From assembly GCA_038030265.1 (NCBI GenBank), contig CM075938.1:43827189-43891188 (forward strand): 64,000 nt of DNA, given 5' to 3'. Under the pieces are notes generated by a model that worked only from the letters and a program-made list of their open reading frames with translations, was not told the DNA's origin and did not search any database. The number at the start of each line of letters is the position of its first letter. The first letter of the stretch is position 1. The position numbers and the translations under genes were made by a program. Shown piece by piece: positions 51,754 to 63,175 of this stretch. Origin of the DNA: Corythucha ciliata (Eukaryota; Arthropoda; Insecta; Hemiptera; Tingidae).

Positions 51754-52320
51754 AAAATGCACTGTGCTTAATCCTTTCGAAATAAATGTCCGTAACTCAA
51801 ACGTTATTTCATTCGTAGACTATTCGGGCTGCTGCTACTACGCCACGGGACGGAATTGTTTATTTCCCTTTTCTCCGAATGATTTTTAGAATTTCACTCA
51901 TTTTTTTGGGAGTATTAATTTTTTGTAATCAATTTGGAAAGCTTTTGTAAATCTAATGTTCGTTACAGAAGTACTTCGCTGAGTTGTGCAGCCAAAATTT
52001 GATAAAGGTGCCTGTTTGGAATTTGAATTCGCAGTTTCAAATGTAAGGACGAAAATGCACTGTGCTTAATCCTTTTGAAATGGCTTTCTTTCGTAGGTTC
52101 AGGCTGCCGCAACTACGTTACAGGACGGAATTGTTTCTTTCCCTTTTACTTTCAATGGTTTTTGGAACCTCAATCGTTGTTTTGTGAGTATTGCTTTTTT
52201 TGTTTTTCGATTGGAAAATAATTAATTGTTAATCAGACGTTCCTTACAGGAGCACTTCGCAGAGTTTGTGCAGCGAAATTTCGGAAAGCTGCCTGTTTGA
52301 AATTCGAGTACCCAGTTTGA
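51754..52320. repeat. Tandem duplication, period about 298 bp
   Basis: Unit 1 (51754-52051) and unit 2 (52052-52320) share AAAATGCACTGTGCTTAATCC, GGACGGAATTGTTT and ACTTCGC-GAG-TTGTGCAGC. Roughly 75-80% alike by eye. It lies upstream of the Penelope relic. Confidence 0.75.
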
Positions 52321-53314
52321 GGCAACGTATCAAAAATTGGTGTAGGTACCAATATTTTTGATCATCATATTTAATCATTATTATTGCCGATCATTTGTAC
52401 AATATTTTAAAAAGGAACATAACTAATATTGTTTCAACGTTGGAAGTAGCCATTTATAAAACATTAATTAAATGAAAGTAGACAACATTTTATAAACATT
52501 TTGTACAATCTACAATAAATATTGTTTCGTGTCATTTAAACAACATTTATTAAATGGGACATGACAAACGTTGATTAAATATTGATATGAAATATTTATA
52601 AAATATTCTTTCATTGATTTTGGTTTACTGGGTAATTTGAAGTATCGGTTTTCGGTGCCAGGGTACTGTTTTCTGGGGGAAAATAGGATGAGAAATCTGA
52701 AAAAAATATTTTAAAAAATCTATGAAGAACAGTTTTTATGCTATCGTAGAAAAGCAGTGTCACTTCAGGTAAGAACACACCCCAAAAAATGTTTTAGGCT
52801 GCAGTGTGTGTAAAATTATGGTTACTTTCACCACGAAATATGAAAATTCATAATACGCATTTTCCATGTCATGCGCCGTAAATCAGAGTACAGCCGATGG
52901 GATCTTTCAAAATGCATCGAATAAAAAAAAAAAGGATTCGATACTAGAATTTTTCGTCCCTCTTCTTCAATTAGGCCCCGTATACCCTGATACCGACAAG
53001 CAGTACTTCAAATCAAAGGGGTTTTCGACTTTTCCTTTGCCACGCAGCCGCAGGACCCGTGAGCATGAAACGTAATATTCATTTCCCAATATTTTCCAAT
53101 GCGTTATCACGAGAATAAAACGTCTTTGCCGTCTGGCCGGAATTGTTGTTACTTCTCCCCACAAGTGAATCTTTGATGCCGTCTGCCACCGGTTTCGTCA
53201 CGTCCAAATGGAGGCAGACAATTTTTCCCACTATTGGGGAATTATTCTCGATTTTATGCGCTGGGTAACAAAAGTATGCAAATGGTTGCACTTTTTACGT
53301 CGCTGGCTCTTGGT

Positions 53315-53512
53315 CTAAAAGGACCAATACGGCGACCGGGGTAACTGGAAATCCCGCGTGACTGTGTCACGATGAGTGAAATAGGCGATGTCTGCGACGG
53401 GTAGCTCGTCCGGGTAGGCCGCGTCGGGAACTGGTTGTCCTGGGCCGTCGAATGTGAGTAAGGGCGCCGCAGGGCACAGCGGCTCGACGAGTCTGGTGGT
53501 GTAGCGCTTGGT
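53315..53512 (-). other. Short GC-rich open frame abutting the composite element
   Basis: 65 codons, in a frame opened by a TGA and closed by a TAG that belongs to the terminus of the 48949-53317 composite. The composition is unlike low-complexity repeat frames (acidic, Pro-containing, e.g. LPVADIAYF). It could be a fragment of a retroelement protein cut by the insertion. Not recognised. Confidence 0.3.
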
Positions 53513-54008
53513 TCAGTAAACCGTGCGCTATCGCTGCTTCGTACGTTGCTCGACGTAATCAGGTATCGTTGTGCAGCGTTGGGCGGGTGCTGCGTTCGCT
53601 ACGTGCTCCGTTGCGTCGGAAAGGCGCCTGCGCCTCGGTGTTGAATCTCCCTTCGGGCTGTCGTTCGTACTACACAAACACTCTACCGCACAGTCCACCT
53701 TGCACTGACTGACAACTTGCGGTAGGCATTTTTACGGTGTGTGGCGCTTACACGAGCGTGGACGCGACGGAGAACCGACTGACTGATTCGACTAACTCCA
53801 GGTTTGGCTTTGCTCTTAAATGGGAGAATACACTATGCACGTATCGCGAAGTTGACCCTTTTGCGCTTTCTGCTGCTCGGTTCCTTACCCTGCTTGTACT
53901 CGAATTGCACTCGTCACTTGCGGCAGTTGGTTTCGCACGACTCTAGTCTCCAATTGCGCCAAGACTAGATCAGACCAACTCTGTGTCTCTAGTGTGTTGT
54001 TTCATTGG
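53513..54008 (-). other. GC-rich leader-like stretch
   Basis: CpG-rich sequence between a TATA box and the short open frame, on the - strand. The layout suits a retroelement LTR/leader or an orphan promoter region. No primer-binding site or second LTR copy was found. Confidence 0.35.
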
Positions 54009-54016
54009 CTTATATA
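54009..54016 (-). promoter_or_regulatory. Candidate TATA box TATATAAG
   Basis: Reads GGGGTATATAAGCC on the - strand at the border between AT-rich spacer and the GC-rich stretch it would transcribe. Confidence 0.4.
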
Positions 54017-54229
54017 CCCCAGCTCGTGGTGGTAGGGGCTTGAGTGAAAAAGGTGGGGTTAGAGGAAGGAATTCAGGGTCTTTCCAATAGAGGGCGAGCG
54101 AAGTTTCTTTCTCAGCTATTTCTAATTTTCTTTCGATTTGCGATTTAAATTTAATTTATTTTCTTTATTAACTTAAAATTAATTATAGTTACGACACCTA
54201 CAAACTAAAACAAAACTTTGAAAACATTA

Positions 54230-54960
54230 TTTACAGTGTGATTAACGAAATCCAAAAATTCCTTTTAAAAAGCAATTTCGTTGGTTTGGGATCTGTGATC
54301 TTTTGAACTTGCTGAATTTTGTGGATTTGACACTACAGAATCACAGAACCCAATTTCAGAGTTTTGACATACCTGAAGAGCCAAAATTGATTTTAGTGGC
54401 CTCAGTCGTCAGGCCTCGGGCTATCCGGCTCATCGGAGAATGATGGCAGTAAGTTCGCGACATTGCGAGTTTCGCGTCTTAATTTCTGTGAAATGGTAAT
54501 TTTCAGCCCTTTTTTACTGTACAAGTTTTTCTTGCAGGCTAGCGGCCCCGCCTGCGCCATAATTATATACCCTGATACCACAGCCATGTAGCCCTAACAT
54601 TTATAGATGAATTGTATTTGTGCGTTTGCAATGCCGGGTTCTTTTATCGAAATTACAAGTTTACTGGCTGAGTATATCGGTGAAATTGAAAGTTCCGGGT
54701 CTTTATATTTGAGCGAAATTGCTAGTTTTGGGTTTGTTTGGGGCCTTTTTCGTGGCGGCGGTTCCAACAGCTGGTTATAGCGGCGTGGCTACAACAGAGA
54801 CCTGAGCCTGTTGAGTTGAATACCCAGGAAATTGGAAGTTCCGTGCGGTCGAATATCCACTGCAATATAATGCGACTTCCGGGTCTTATTAATTGAAAAT
54901 GCAAGTTTATCGTCTTTATTTTTAATTTAAGCAAAACTGCAAGTTTCGGAACATCATTGC
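54230..54960 (+). repeat. Degenerate GCGAAATTGCAAGTTCCGGGTCT array
   Basis: First part (to about 54400) is the CAATTTCG/GGATTTGAC class. From about 54590 the units are about 45-55 bp with GAAATTGAAAGTTCCGGGTC and TTTATATTTGAG. Strongly diverged. Confidence 0.5.
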
Positions 54961-56490
54961 TCACAATGAAGATCTTGCATGAAATTTATTTATTTTTATA
55001 TTTTTATTTTTTTCGTTCTCAGTCGAGAGTAGTGCTAAAACAGAAGAGAATGTTGAAAACCGCAACTCAATAGGTGCAGGCAGCGATTTTTAATTGAATT
55101 TTAAATCATCTATGAATTACCAGCTGATCTACTTCGACGAGGGTTGGAAATATGACGTCACAACCGCCAACCAACCCCTCTCAGGCACGTTCCCATTCCA
55201 TCCTTAACTACCATCTGCCTAACCACTCCACCCCTCATCCAGTATCACTGCAACCATTATAGAATCTTACCGTTTACAAATACTTGTACGTTCATTGCTT
55301 CGCTGTTTTGCCTTGGTGTGCTGCGTTCCTATTTACTGTCCTATTTCGTCAGAAAAATTAAATGCACTAAATTGTTCTTTTCCTTGTTGCATCAAAACTG
55401 TGTACTCAGTTGAAGAGCACTGAAACCAGCGTTCAGGTTTGGTTGCTTGTGATAAGCCTGTCAACTGTCAAAACTGGAGTCAAAACACGCTAGCGGTTTC
55501 GACGTCACAAGGTCACCTCTGTCAAAACCCCCTCCATCTAAACTCATTACTTTAAAAATTAATTAAATATATTTCCCGCGCGATTTTTTTACTTTTTCCT
55601 ACTTTTTCCTCAATAACTTCTATCAAAGAACGCCATGAGCGAATAAAAAAAAAAATAGGCAAGTTCTCCATTTGTCGCTTTCATCAGTTTTCACCATTGT
55701 TTTGTCTTGCAGACAAGTGGGTGCTGTTCAGTACGTAGTAAACGCGACAGTTGCCTTGGAGAGGCGTGCTTTTGACCAATCAAATTGTTGTGTTTTGTTT
55801 GTTTTTCTCTGATCTTCTTTTTTTTGCAATACTGGAAGCAGCTACGGCCACCAAACACATAACTACCAATTGCTAAGTACATTTCATTATTTTATACTTG
55901 GTATTTGGAGCATCTTACGGAGTGGGTAGCATTGATAAATGAGGCTATAGCGAACAACCTAGGAATTTTGGTCTAAAATTTCATTATGAAGTGAAAAAAA
56001 AAACTATTTATAAGCCTTAAAAGTGAATTTAGGAATCAAAACATGATAAATAGACCTAACCCACGCACACAAATAGCTTTTTATGGCCTTTCGGTTTTGT
56101 TCAAAAATCAACTTCCCTCTATTTCCTCATTCAAAATACCTATGGAATATCCTATGGATAACAAGCTGGCATGAAAATAACTATGTATCTCCTTTCCATA
56201 TATCATATACTGGAAACAGCTGCACCCAGCCCATTGCAATTCCTAATAGTCGTCAGTTCTGGGTAAAAGATGTTAGGGTGATTGATGACCATTGACCACT
56301 GACCAGATTCGCCCAGGCAAAAAATAAAACGGTTTAACCCCCCCCCCCACCATCCTTACCAACGGCCTGCACCATCAAACCGTCTACCGAACTCATCTCT
56401 TTCTAAATGAAAGCACCTGGGGGCTTATTCTCTAACAACAAGCAATATTTTTTTCGCCAGCCATGTGTTTATTTACATATGACAAAATGT
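54961..56490. other. Spacer upstream of folylpolyglutamate synthase, nothing recognised
   Basis: No repeats with second copies in the window and no coding similarity. A C11 run lies at 56339-56349 approx. Confidence 0.4.
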
Positions 56491-56493
56491 GAG

Positions 56494-56650
56494 TAACTCG
56501 CTTCCCAGCTGACATTCTACAAATTTTGATGATGGTTTTGATAAGATCACACTCTTTCCGGGTTTGGTTATGGGGTGTTTTCGATCGCAAATGAGGTCTA
56601 ATTTTACCCAATTTTTTTCTTTGCACTTATACCCTTCCACCCTGTACATT
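56494..56650 (-). mobile_element. MITE-like repeat, copy 2
   Basis: Inverted relative to 15603-15785: TACAGGGTGGAAGGGTATAAG reads on the - strand from about 56647. The GAGTAACTCGCTTCCCAGCTG block is in the same + orientation in both copies, so it is inverted relative to the rest of the element between copies. Confidence 0.6.
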
Positions 56651-56682
56651 ACACATATACATACATGTTACATGCCTGCAGT

Positions 56683-56840
56683 CTTTTTTGAGGACAGGTC
56701 GGCTTTTTGGGGAACATAATCCTCTTTTTTGAGGATATGTCCTCTTTTTTGTAGATATGTCCTCTTTTTTGTAAATAAGTCCTCTTTTTTGAGGACATGT
56801 ACTCTTTTTTTAAGGTGCATGTCCTCTTTTTCTGACCATT
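56683..56840 (+). repeat. 21-bp TCCTCTTTTTTGAGGACATG tandem repeat
   Basis: About seven imperfect units. The Lys-rich frame on the other strand is a by-product of the repeat. Confidence 0.85.
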
Positions 56841-57165
56841 TTTTTATTTTCCTGGATTGCTGTACGCACAGGGTTGATAACGGTTGATCGGCATTCTGTG
56901 ATATCTTATCAGAGGGACCCATGTTTACCTTAATTTGACGTCGAACAAAAAATTATGTAGACAGATTGACGCCTTGAACGCTCCCATTTTCTTTGTGATT
57001 GTGATGCACGCGTTAATTTGATATTAGTAATTGGATTTTACCACTTCGTTATGGCTCGAAAGGCGTATGACGTACGTTTCAGAACTTTAAACTAGTATAC
57101 TCTAGATACGATATCGGCTTGAGATTATCGCTTAAATCTATCGGTTTGGGGATTATATAACTTAT

Positions 57166-60146
57166 ATGCGATGTTTTGTTATTGTACTACTCTACGGCAT
57201 GCCTCTTACTATGCATGGCCATGTGCTCTCCACGTTGAAAAGAAATGCTTCATGCTCATCAACGGAACTATGTTTCCAGAATGCTATCGCGGCTCTCAAT
57301 CGCCTCCAGTCAACCCGAAGCGTCACACAAAGTGTCGCTAAGAGAGTTCAGTTAGGTATTACTCAGTCGATGAATAAGGAAGACACCCTCAAATATTTGA
57401 CGAGGTATGGATATAAATGAGATTTTTTGGCGTCTGCCTCCTTTAACTGACTTTCTTCCACCCTAAATCTTATAGGTGCGGCCTCAGCATCGAAGAGTTC
57501 GAAAGGCTCGTGCCCGTCATACACGTTGCCGGAACCAAGGGCAAAGGTTCGACGAGCGCTTTATGCGAATCCATTCTCAGAGCTCACGGCTTTAAAACTG
57601 GATTGTTCACGTCGCCGCATTTGGTGAACGTTCGCGAACGGATTCGCATCAACGGTGAACCCCTGGGTCATGATATGTTCACACATTATTTCTGGTCGGT
57701 TCACGACTTATTAGAAAATAACAAGGTATTAATATGAGAACAATGAATTGGTACATTGCTTTTCTGAGTTCGGGTAATGTGGGTTTCGGATCCAGGAACT
57801 AATGACCCAGTTTACGTTGCATGTTCCAAGAATTGAGTCCAATACTCCCCCTCTCCATGGAAATGGCGGTAAAAGGAAAATTTGGGTTCCTTGAGAAGCT
57901 ATTATGTCTGCCCTAAACCTGTGCTTGTAGGTAAATCCTAGTGATACTAATATTTTATTTCTCACTGTAATTATGATCAGTATTCCATTAATCCTATGAA
58001 CACCTATCGGGCCCCTGAGCCGAAAGGCCCCTTAGAGCGTGTTCACACTTAAGATACCGGTATCCGATTCCCATATCTAGGATACTAAAATTACATTACG
58101 GCCAACGCACTTCTTCACACTTGAATTCCGGTGTCAGATACTTTTGAACTGAAGCCAGTCGACTGACCTCGTGAAAAAGTCCCTTTAGTGGAACGGGAGG
58201 GGTTTTCCCTCTACCACAGGCTGAGTAGTCCAAACGCGGCTGGACAATGCGAACACCCATGTACAGGCTAACTCTGCAACTCTGGTCATTCTCGGTGATT
58301 ACAATACATATCAACTGCATGCGATTAATTGCAAGGGACTGGCATTTACTAAGGGTTAATGTAGAAGGAATACATTTTTTTTGTGTGGTAACCACATAGC
58401 TAGGCAATAATATCACAAATGCAGCTTTTTCATTTACAGTATACTCAATTCGATATTTTTTGTACGCTATTTGTCTGTGCAGGAAACTCCCGATGATATG
58501 CCCTCGTATTTTAAATTTCTTACCGTTATGGCCTTTAAAGTATTTCTTAGTGAGAAAGTGGACGTAGCTGTAATTGAAGTAGGAATCGGTGGCGAACACG
58601 ATTGCACAAATGTCTTACAGTAACGTCTCTTGAGTCACTTTTTCTTACGTGAATTTTAATGGGGCTGCTGGCGCACTGCCGCACTAGCGGATTTTTACTT
58701 GGACAGTAGACAAAATATTTCAATTGAACATTCATTCTCACTGAAAAATGAGTGCGGTAGGGCAAAAGAAAAATTTCCCTCGTGTAACTACACATAGGTC
58801 AAAGTCTGGCAAATGGTCGTACGTCAAATGGGTGTGAGCGGTGGGGAGGGGGGAATTTCGAGGGTGCGCCAACGGAGAGAAATTTTCTGCATCAGACTCA
58901 ATGAAGTATTTGTGTACCGTTCGGGCCATTTTCACGATGGGGGAACCATTTTGGTGGAGAGGAAACGGTTTCATTTTTTTTTTTTTTTTTTTTAATACAA
59001 AATTACACTAACGAGACCCTCAGAATATGGGGGCTTTGTTTTGTAACCTGTGTAACTCAGCAAAAGAAACTCCTACTCGAGACCTATAAAGGGGGAACTT
59101 TGAAGTTATTCCTCTGCCACATCGTGGTCTGGCCCAGTCACAGATTACTTCACTGACGCACCTATTGTACATGCTCTCTTTTTTAATCGCACCTCGATCG
59201 TGTTACAATTTGTTTCAAGTACCTGTCGTATAAGTATACTAGGAAAATTTCGACTACCGCACCTATTTTTCGGGTCTCCGCATTGACCTCGTTTTCAAGA
59301 AATATTCAAATTGTCCCCCGTCCAAGAAAATTTTCTTTGAGTGCACTAACAGCCTAATTTTTTCAGCCAATTTAATTGTTTCAATTTTTGGTTAGAAGAA
59401 CGCCGATCGTGGGCATAACTTCGCTTGGTTACGACCACATGCCGATACTTGGGAACACGTTAGAAAGTATAGCGTGGCAAAAAGCCGGCATAATGAAAAA
59501 AGGCTGTTTGGCACTGACGAGTGACGGTCAAAACCCTGCTGCGCTAACGGTACTCGAAGAGAGAGCGAAAGAGAAAAGCGTGAGTTGGTTGTTGAGAGAT
59601 TGCTGAAAGGCATCTTTAGACGATCAGTATTGTTGATCGAACCCATTCAATGATATGCACTTCGATAGCCCTCCTTGGTCAATTCACCTTACCAATATTA
59701 CTGATCGTCCAGGGCCGCGCTATAACACAAGCAAAATCGTTTTAATAATGCAAACTTTTCCACAGGCCACTTTCAAAGTAGTTCCATCGTACAAATGGTA
59801 TCAAAGTGAAGTATTCAGTGGTAGTCAAATCCTTCGATTGAATGCTCCTTTGGCGGTAGAGCTGTCGCGCGCTTGGATCGCGCTTAAATCCAATATCAGT
59901 GAGTCATTTCCTGTTCACCTGCCCTTCTTGTCGATTTTTTACTTTTTTTAAAATCCCTAATTTTTCAGGCCCTTCTCAACCGTCGCGTAACATTGACGAT
60001 AGGACAGAATCTGCTCTCAAACAGTGTAACTGGTGGGGGCGTTTTCAGATTCACAAACACGGAAAGCATTTCTTCTATCTAGACGGAGCGCATACAAGAG
60101 AAAGTGCCGCTCTGTGCTCCGAATGGTTTATGTCATCCGTTCCTGA
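57166..60146 (+). CDS. FPGS: Folylpolyglutamate synthase, 5' six exons (3' end beyond window)
   Basis: Adds glutamates to folates with ATP, retaining them in cytosol and mitochondria. Exons: 57166-57404, 57476-57725, 58483-58619, 59396-59579, 59766-59898, 59969-60146, in phase, 373 codons plus 2 nt. Motifs: P-loop GTKGKGST 99-106; SPHL and RERIRING in the N-terminal folate-binding part; [12 protein letters not shown] 195-206; SLGYDH 218-223; WQKAGI 236-241, which carries the Lys expected to be carbamylated; LNAPLA in the C-terminal domain; YLDGAHT 351-357. The family's next motif (NATGDRD-like) is absent from the window, so about 150 residues are missing to the right. The first ATG follows an in-frame TAA at 57133, and the Leu/Lys-containing start could be a mitochondrial leader. 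The exon 4 acceptor is TAGAAG (a tandem site). The last exon ends GA|GTAAGT; reading through would stop at once. Confidence 0.93.
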
Positions 60147-60239
60147 GTAAGTCGCTTAAACCTTTTACCGTCTCTAAATGAACGAGGAATATAATCGTTA
60201 TGTAGTGTAAATAATGGCTTTTCCCAATTTTTGGCGAGC

Positions 60240-60596
60240 AGTTCCCTGCAGAAACTGCGAATTGGCGTTGTCTCAATTTTAGCTAAGAATTAATGTTTTT
60301 TCTCAATTTCAGCTGTGGTTTCGCGGATTTTCTCGAATTTGTCGCGAATTAGCGTTTTTCTCAAATTTTGCAGCAAATTGGATTTTTTTTTTCAATTTAA
60401 GCTGTGAATAAAAAGGTTTTCTCATTTTTTGCGCGAATTGGCGATTATCCCAAAGTTAACTCCCGAAACCGCGAGTTGGCGGTTTGTCAATTTTTGCTGC
60501 GAATTAGCGCTTTGCCCTAATATTTGCCTCAAATTAGCGTTTTTCCTACATTTTAACCGCAAATTAGCGGTTTTTTTTCTGAATTTTAACCGTGAA
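60240..60596 (+). repeat. TTAGC/GCGAATTAG array, left half of a split array
   Basis: Forward units in the last visible folylpolyglutamate synthase intron. It is continuous with 62144-62360 once the element at 60597-62135 is removed. Confidence 0.75.
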
Positions 60597-62135
60597 CAGC
60601 AGCAGATTTACGGGGTGGGTTTTGGGGTCTAAACCCTCCTGTAAGAAGATGGGAGTCTACTATACTTTGTTGAAAGTCATCGGAGAGATTTCTTTCACCT
60701 TTTACCAAAGGGCTGTTGAAGGCGAAGCTGCTTGATACAGAAGGTTCCTCGACCCCCCTCTATTAATTCCTCGTCTACAATGCAGCAGGAATGCATCGAC
60801 GAAGGGGCAAGGGGGCCAGTCCGACTCGGGCCACCATTCAGAGGGGGGGGGGGATATGGATTTGTAGATTTCAAAGCGTTGACTAGCAGCAAATAATGAG
60901 AAAAAACGCTCACTTAAATTAGGAAAAATAGACCAATTCGAGATATTATCTATAGGCAACTTCGCGGACAAAACTGAGAATCTACGCTAAGTTCGAGTTT
61001 CGGAGGGCAAAATTGAGAAGGCGTTCTAATGTAATGGAAAAAAAGGAAATGACGAAATAAAAGGGCTGTTCATAGTAAAAAAATTACTAGGGCTGAAAAT
61101 GGAGAAAAACGCTAACATGCGACGACAGTTGAGAAAAAGCGCCAATCCACCGTTATAAAATTGAGAAAAAGTCGCAGCCCAGCGCTTAGCACTGTTAGTA
61201 GGCTCAACTATTATTTTTAAAAATGCCAATTCATGGTTTCTCGAGGCAACAACGGGACTGAATTTAAGAAAAAGCGCTCTTTCACGTGGATCAAAGTGAA
61301 AAAATCGGTAATTCACGGCTAAAATAGCGAAAATCGCCTGACACGCGGCTGAAACTGAAAAATCCCCTAAGTCCAACCTAAAGTTGAAGTAAATCGCTCA
61401 TTCGCAACTAAAATGGAGAAAGACGCCAATTCGCGGATCAATTTAAGAAAATGTGCTGATTCGCGGCAAAATTTGAGAAAAAACGCTAATATGTTGCTAA
61501 AATGCTGAAAAACGCTAGTTCACCGATTTTTGTAAAAATTCTCTGATTCGGAGTTGAAATTGAGTAACCCGCTTTTAGTTGTTTAGTAGCTTGAATAATT
61601 GGCGGGTTTAGTAAGGCCCTCAAATAGCCTTAGATTGCTTGTGTAAAAACGAAAATTCACGGGTGAAATTCAGAAATGATTTGCACCTAAAATGAGATGA
61701 AATAACAAAAAACCCTTATTCGAGGATCAATTCGAGAAAATCCGCTAATTCGTGGCTAAAATTAAGAAATCGCGGTAACTCGGGGCTAAAATGGAAATAA
61801 AACTCTAAAGCGCATGACTAAGAAGTGAAGGAAAACGAAATGATTTGAAAATTTCGAATTCCTATCTAAAATGTTCTATCGCTGCTAAAATTGAGAAAAT
61901 TCGCGTCTAAAGTGGGCAAGAATTCGCCCATTTCCTGCTGAAACTGAGAAAAAACGATATATCAATTTGAGAAAATCCGCTAGCTCAGAGCTGAAATTTG
62001 GGAAATGCGGTAATTCGCGGCTAGAATTGATAAAACGCTTTCTTAGAGATTGCGGCTGAAACTCTGAATAAAAGAGAGTGTAAAACAGATTTATGGTAGA
62101 AACCCTCCCAAGATAAAGTCCTAGATCCGCCACTG
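60597..62135 (-). mobile_element. Complete array-bearing hAT-type element, perfect 8-bp TSD, nested in an array
   Basis: Left end CAGCAGCAGATTTACGGGG, right end CCTAGATCCGCCACTG. ACCGTGAA is duplicated exactly at 60589-60596 and 62136-62143. 1539 bp. The left 250 bp, including a G11 run at 60843-60853, match 40989-41210. The interior is the reverse TTAGC/GCGAATTAG array. Inserted in an array of the same family in the opposite orientation. Confidence 0.9.
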
Positions 62136-62371
62136 ACCGTGAATTAGCGATTTTTTCTTTTTTAATTTAACCGAAAATTATGTATTTTTCTTAATTCTAG
62201 CCGCCAGTAAACGTATTTTTGAAATTGTGATTTTTCTTTTGCTTTTAGCCATTGAGAGCGCTTATTGTCAAGTTTAGCCGTGAATCAACGCTTTCTCTAC
62301 ATACTATCGGCGAATTGACAATTTTTAACCATGTCAGCCGCGAATTACCCAATTTTATCAATAGATTTATA

Positions 62372-62838
62372 TATGTCACATCCACTTGGCGAAATTGTCC
62401 ACTTCATGAAATGGATGTCCGTTTCACGAATTGGCTCCACATTCCGTAATTTCAAAAAAAATGTCCATTTCTTGAAAAGGAAATCGCGTTTGTCCAGTTG
62501 TTTAAATTAAGCTTTCTTACTGCAAGTGGATGCACAACGTCATTTTTTAGCGGGTTTTTGAGTGCTCAGTAAAATAACCTTTTTAAATAAAAAAAAAATT
62601 GTTTCAGCACCTGAGATCCCTCACTCATCCATTTCACAAAAGGGATAACGTTGTTGCATCCACTTGCAGTATTGAAGCTTGATTTCAGCAACTGGACAAA
62701 CACGATTTCCTTTTCAAGAAATGGACAATTTTTTTGTCCAGATGTAGTAATTTTTTGAAGTTACGGCAAGTGGAGCCACTTCGTGAAATGGACATCCATT
62801 TCTTGAGATGGACAATTACTCGACATGAATACGACATA
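62372..62838. mobile_element. TA-flanked foldback MITE, copy 2
   Basis: 467 bp. Ends TATGTCACATCC and ATACGACATA, with TA on both sides. Same family as 35565-36052, but its central segment (AGCGGGTTTTTGAGTGCTCA) is in the opposite orientation relative to the + strand. Confidence 0.8.
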
Positions 62839-62849
62839 TACATTTTTGC

Positions 62850-63175
62850 CTCGAAGTAGCTGCTTTCTTAAAATATAACCAGAATTAGCCTTTTTCCGGA
62901 AATTTTACCGTGTCTTTGCGATTTTCTCCTTTTTATCCGTGAATTAGCGATTGTTTTTTCTTTCTGTCGCAAGAGCTGGTTCTTTTCCTCGATTTTAGCC
63001 GCTGACTTGCCTCAAGAATAACACATTAGCGTTTTTGCCAAGTTTTAGCCGCAGACGTATCACCATAAACCGCGCTTTGTATAGTATAGAGAGACAGCGA
63101 ATTAGCGGATTTTCTCAATTGTAGCCCCGAATGAGCGCTTGTTTGCAACTTTAGCCGCCTATTGGCGATTGTAGC
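62850..63175 (+). repeat. TTAGC/GCGAATTAG array, right continuation
   Basis: Forward degenerate units continuing the array broken by the insertions at 60597 and 62372. Confidence 0.65.

Larger units (their letters stand above)
48949..53317. mobile_element. 4.4-kb composite bounded by a 230-bp inverted repeat
   Basis: 48949-49180 and 53317-53087 reversed are about 90% alike. They begin AGACCAAGAGCCAGCGACG and include GGGAAAAATTGTCTGCCTCC. The outermost bases read TAGACC on both sides, so a TA duplication is possible. A second inverted pair, TACCCARTAAACCA at 49281-49294 and 52621-52634, lies inside. The composite holds the Penelope relic and a 300-bp tandem duplication. It may be one large TIR element or two converging copies; no transposase is visible. 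Confidence 0.7.

Noticed and set aside
56668..56922. Lys-rich frame on the - strand
   Set aside because: Generated by the 21-bp TCCTCTTTTTTGAGGACATG repeat.
58096..58599. 167-codon open frame on the - strand
   Set aside because: Antisense to the folylpolyglutamate synthase exon 58483-58619 and adjoining intron; no similarity.
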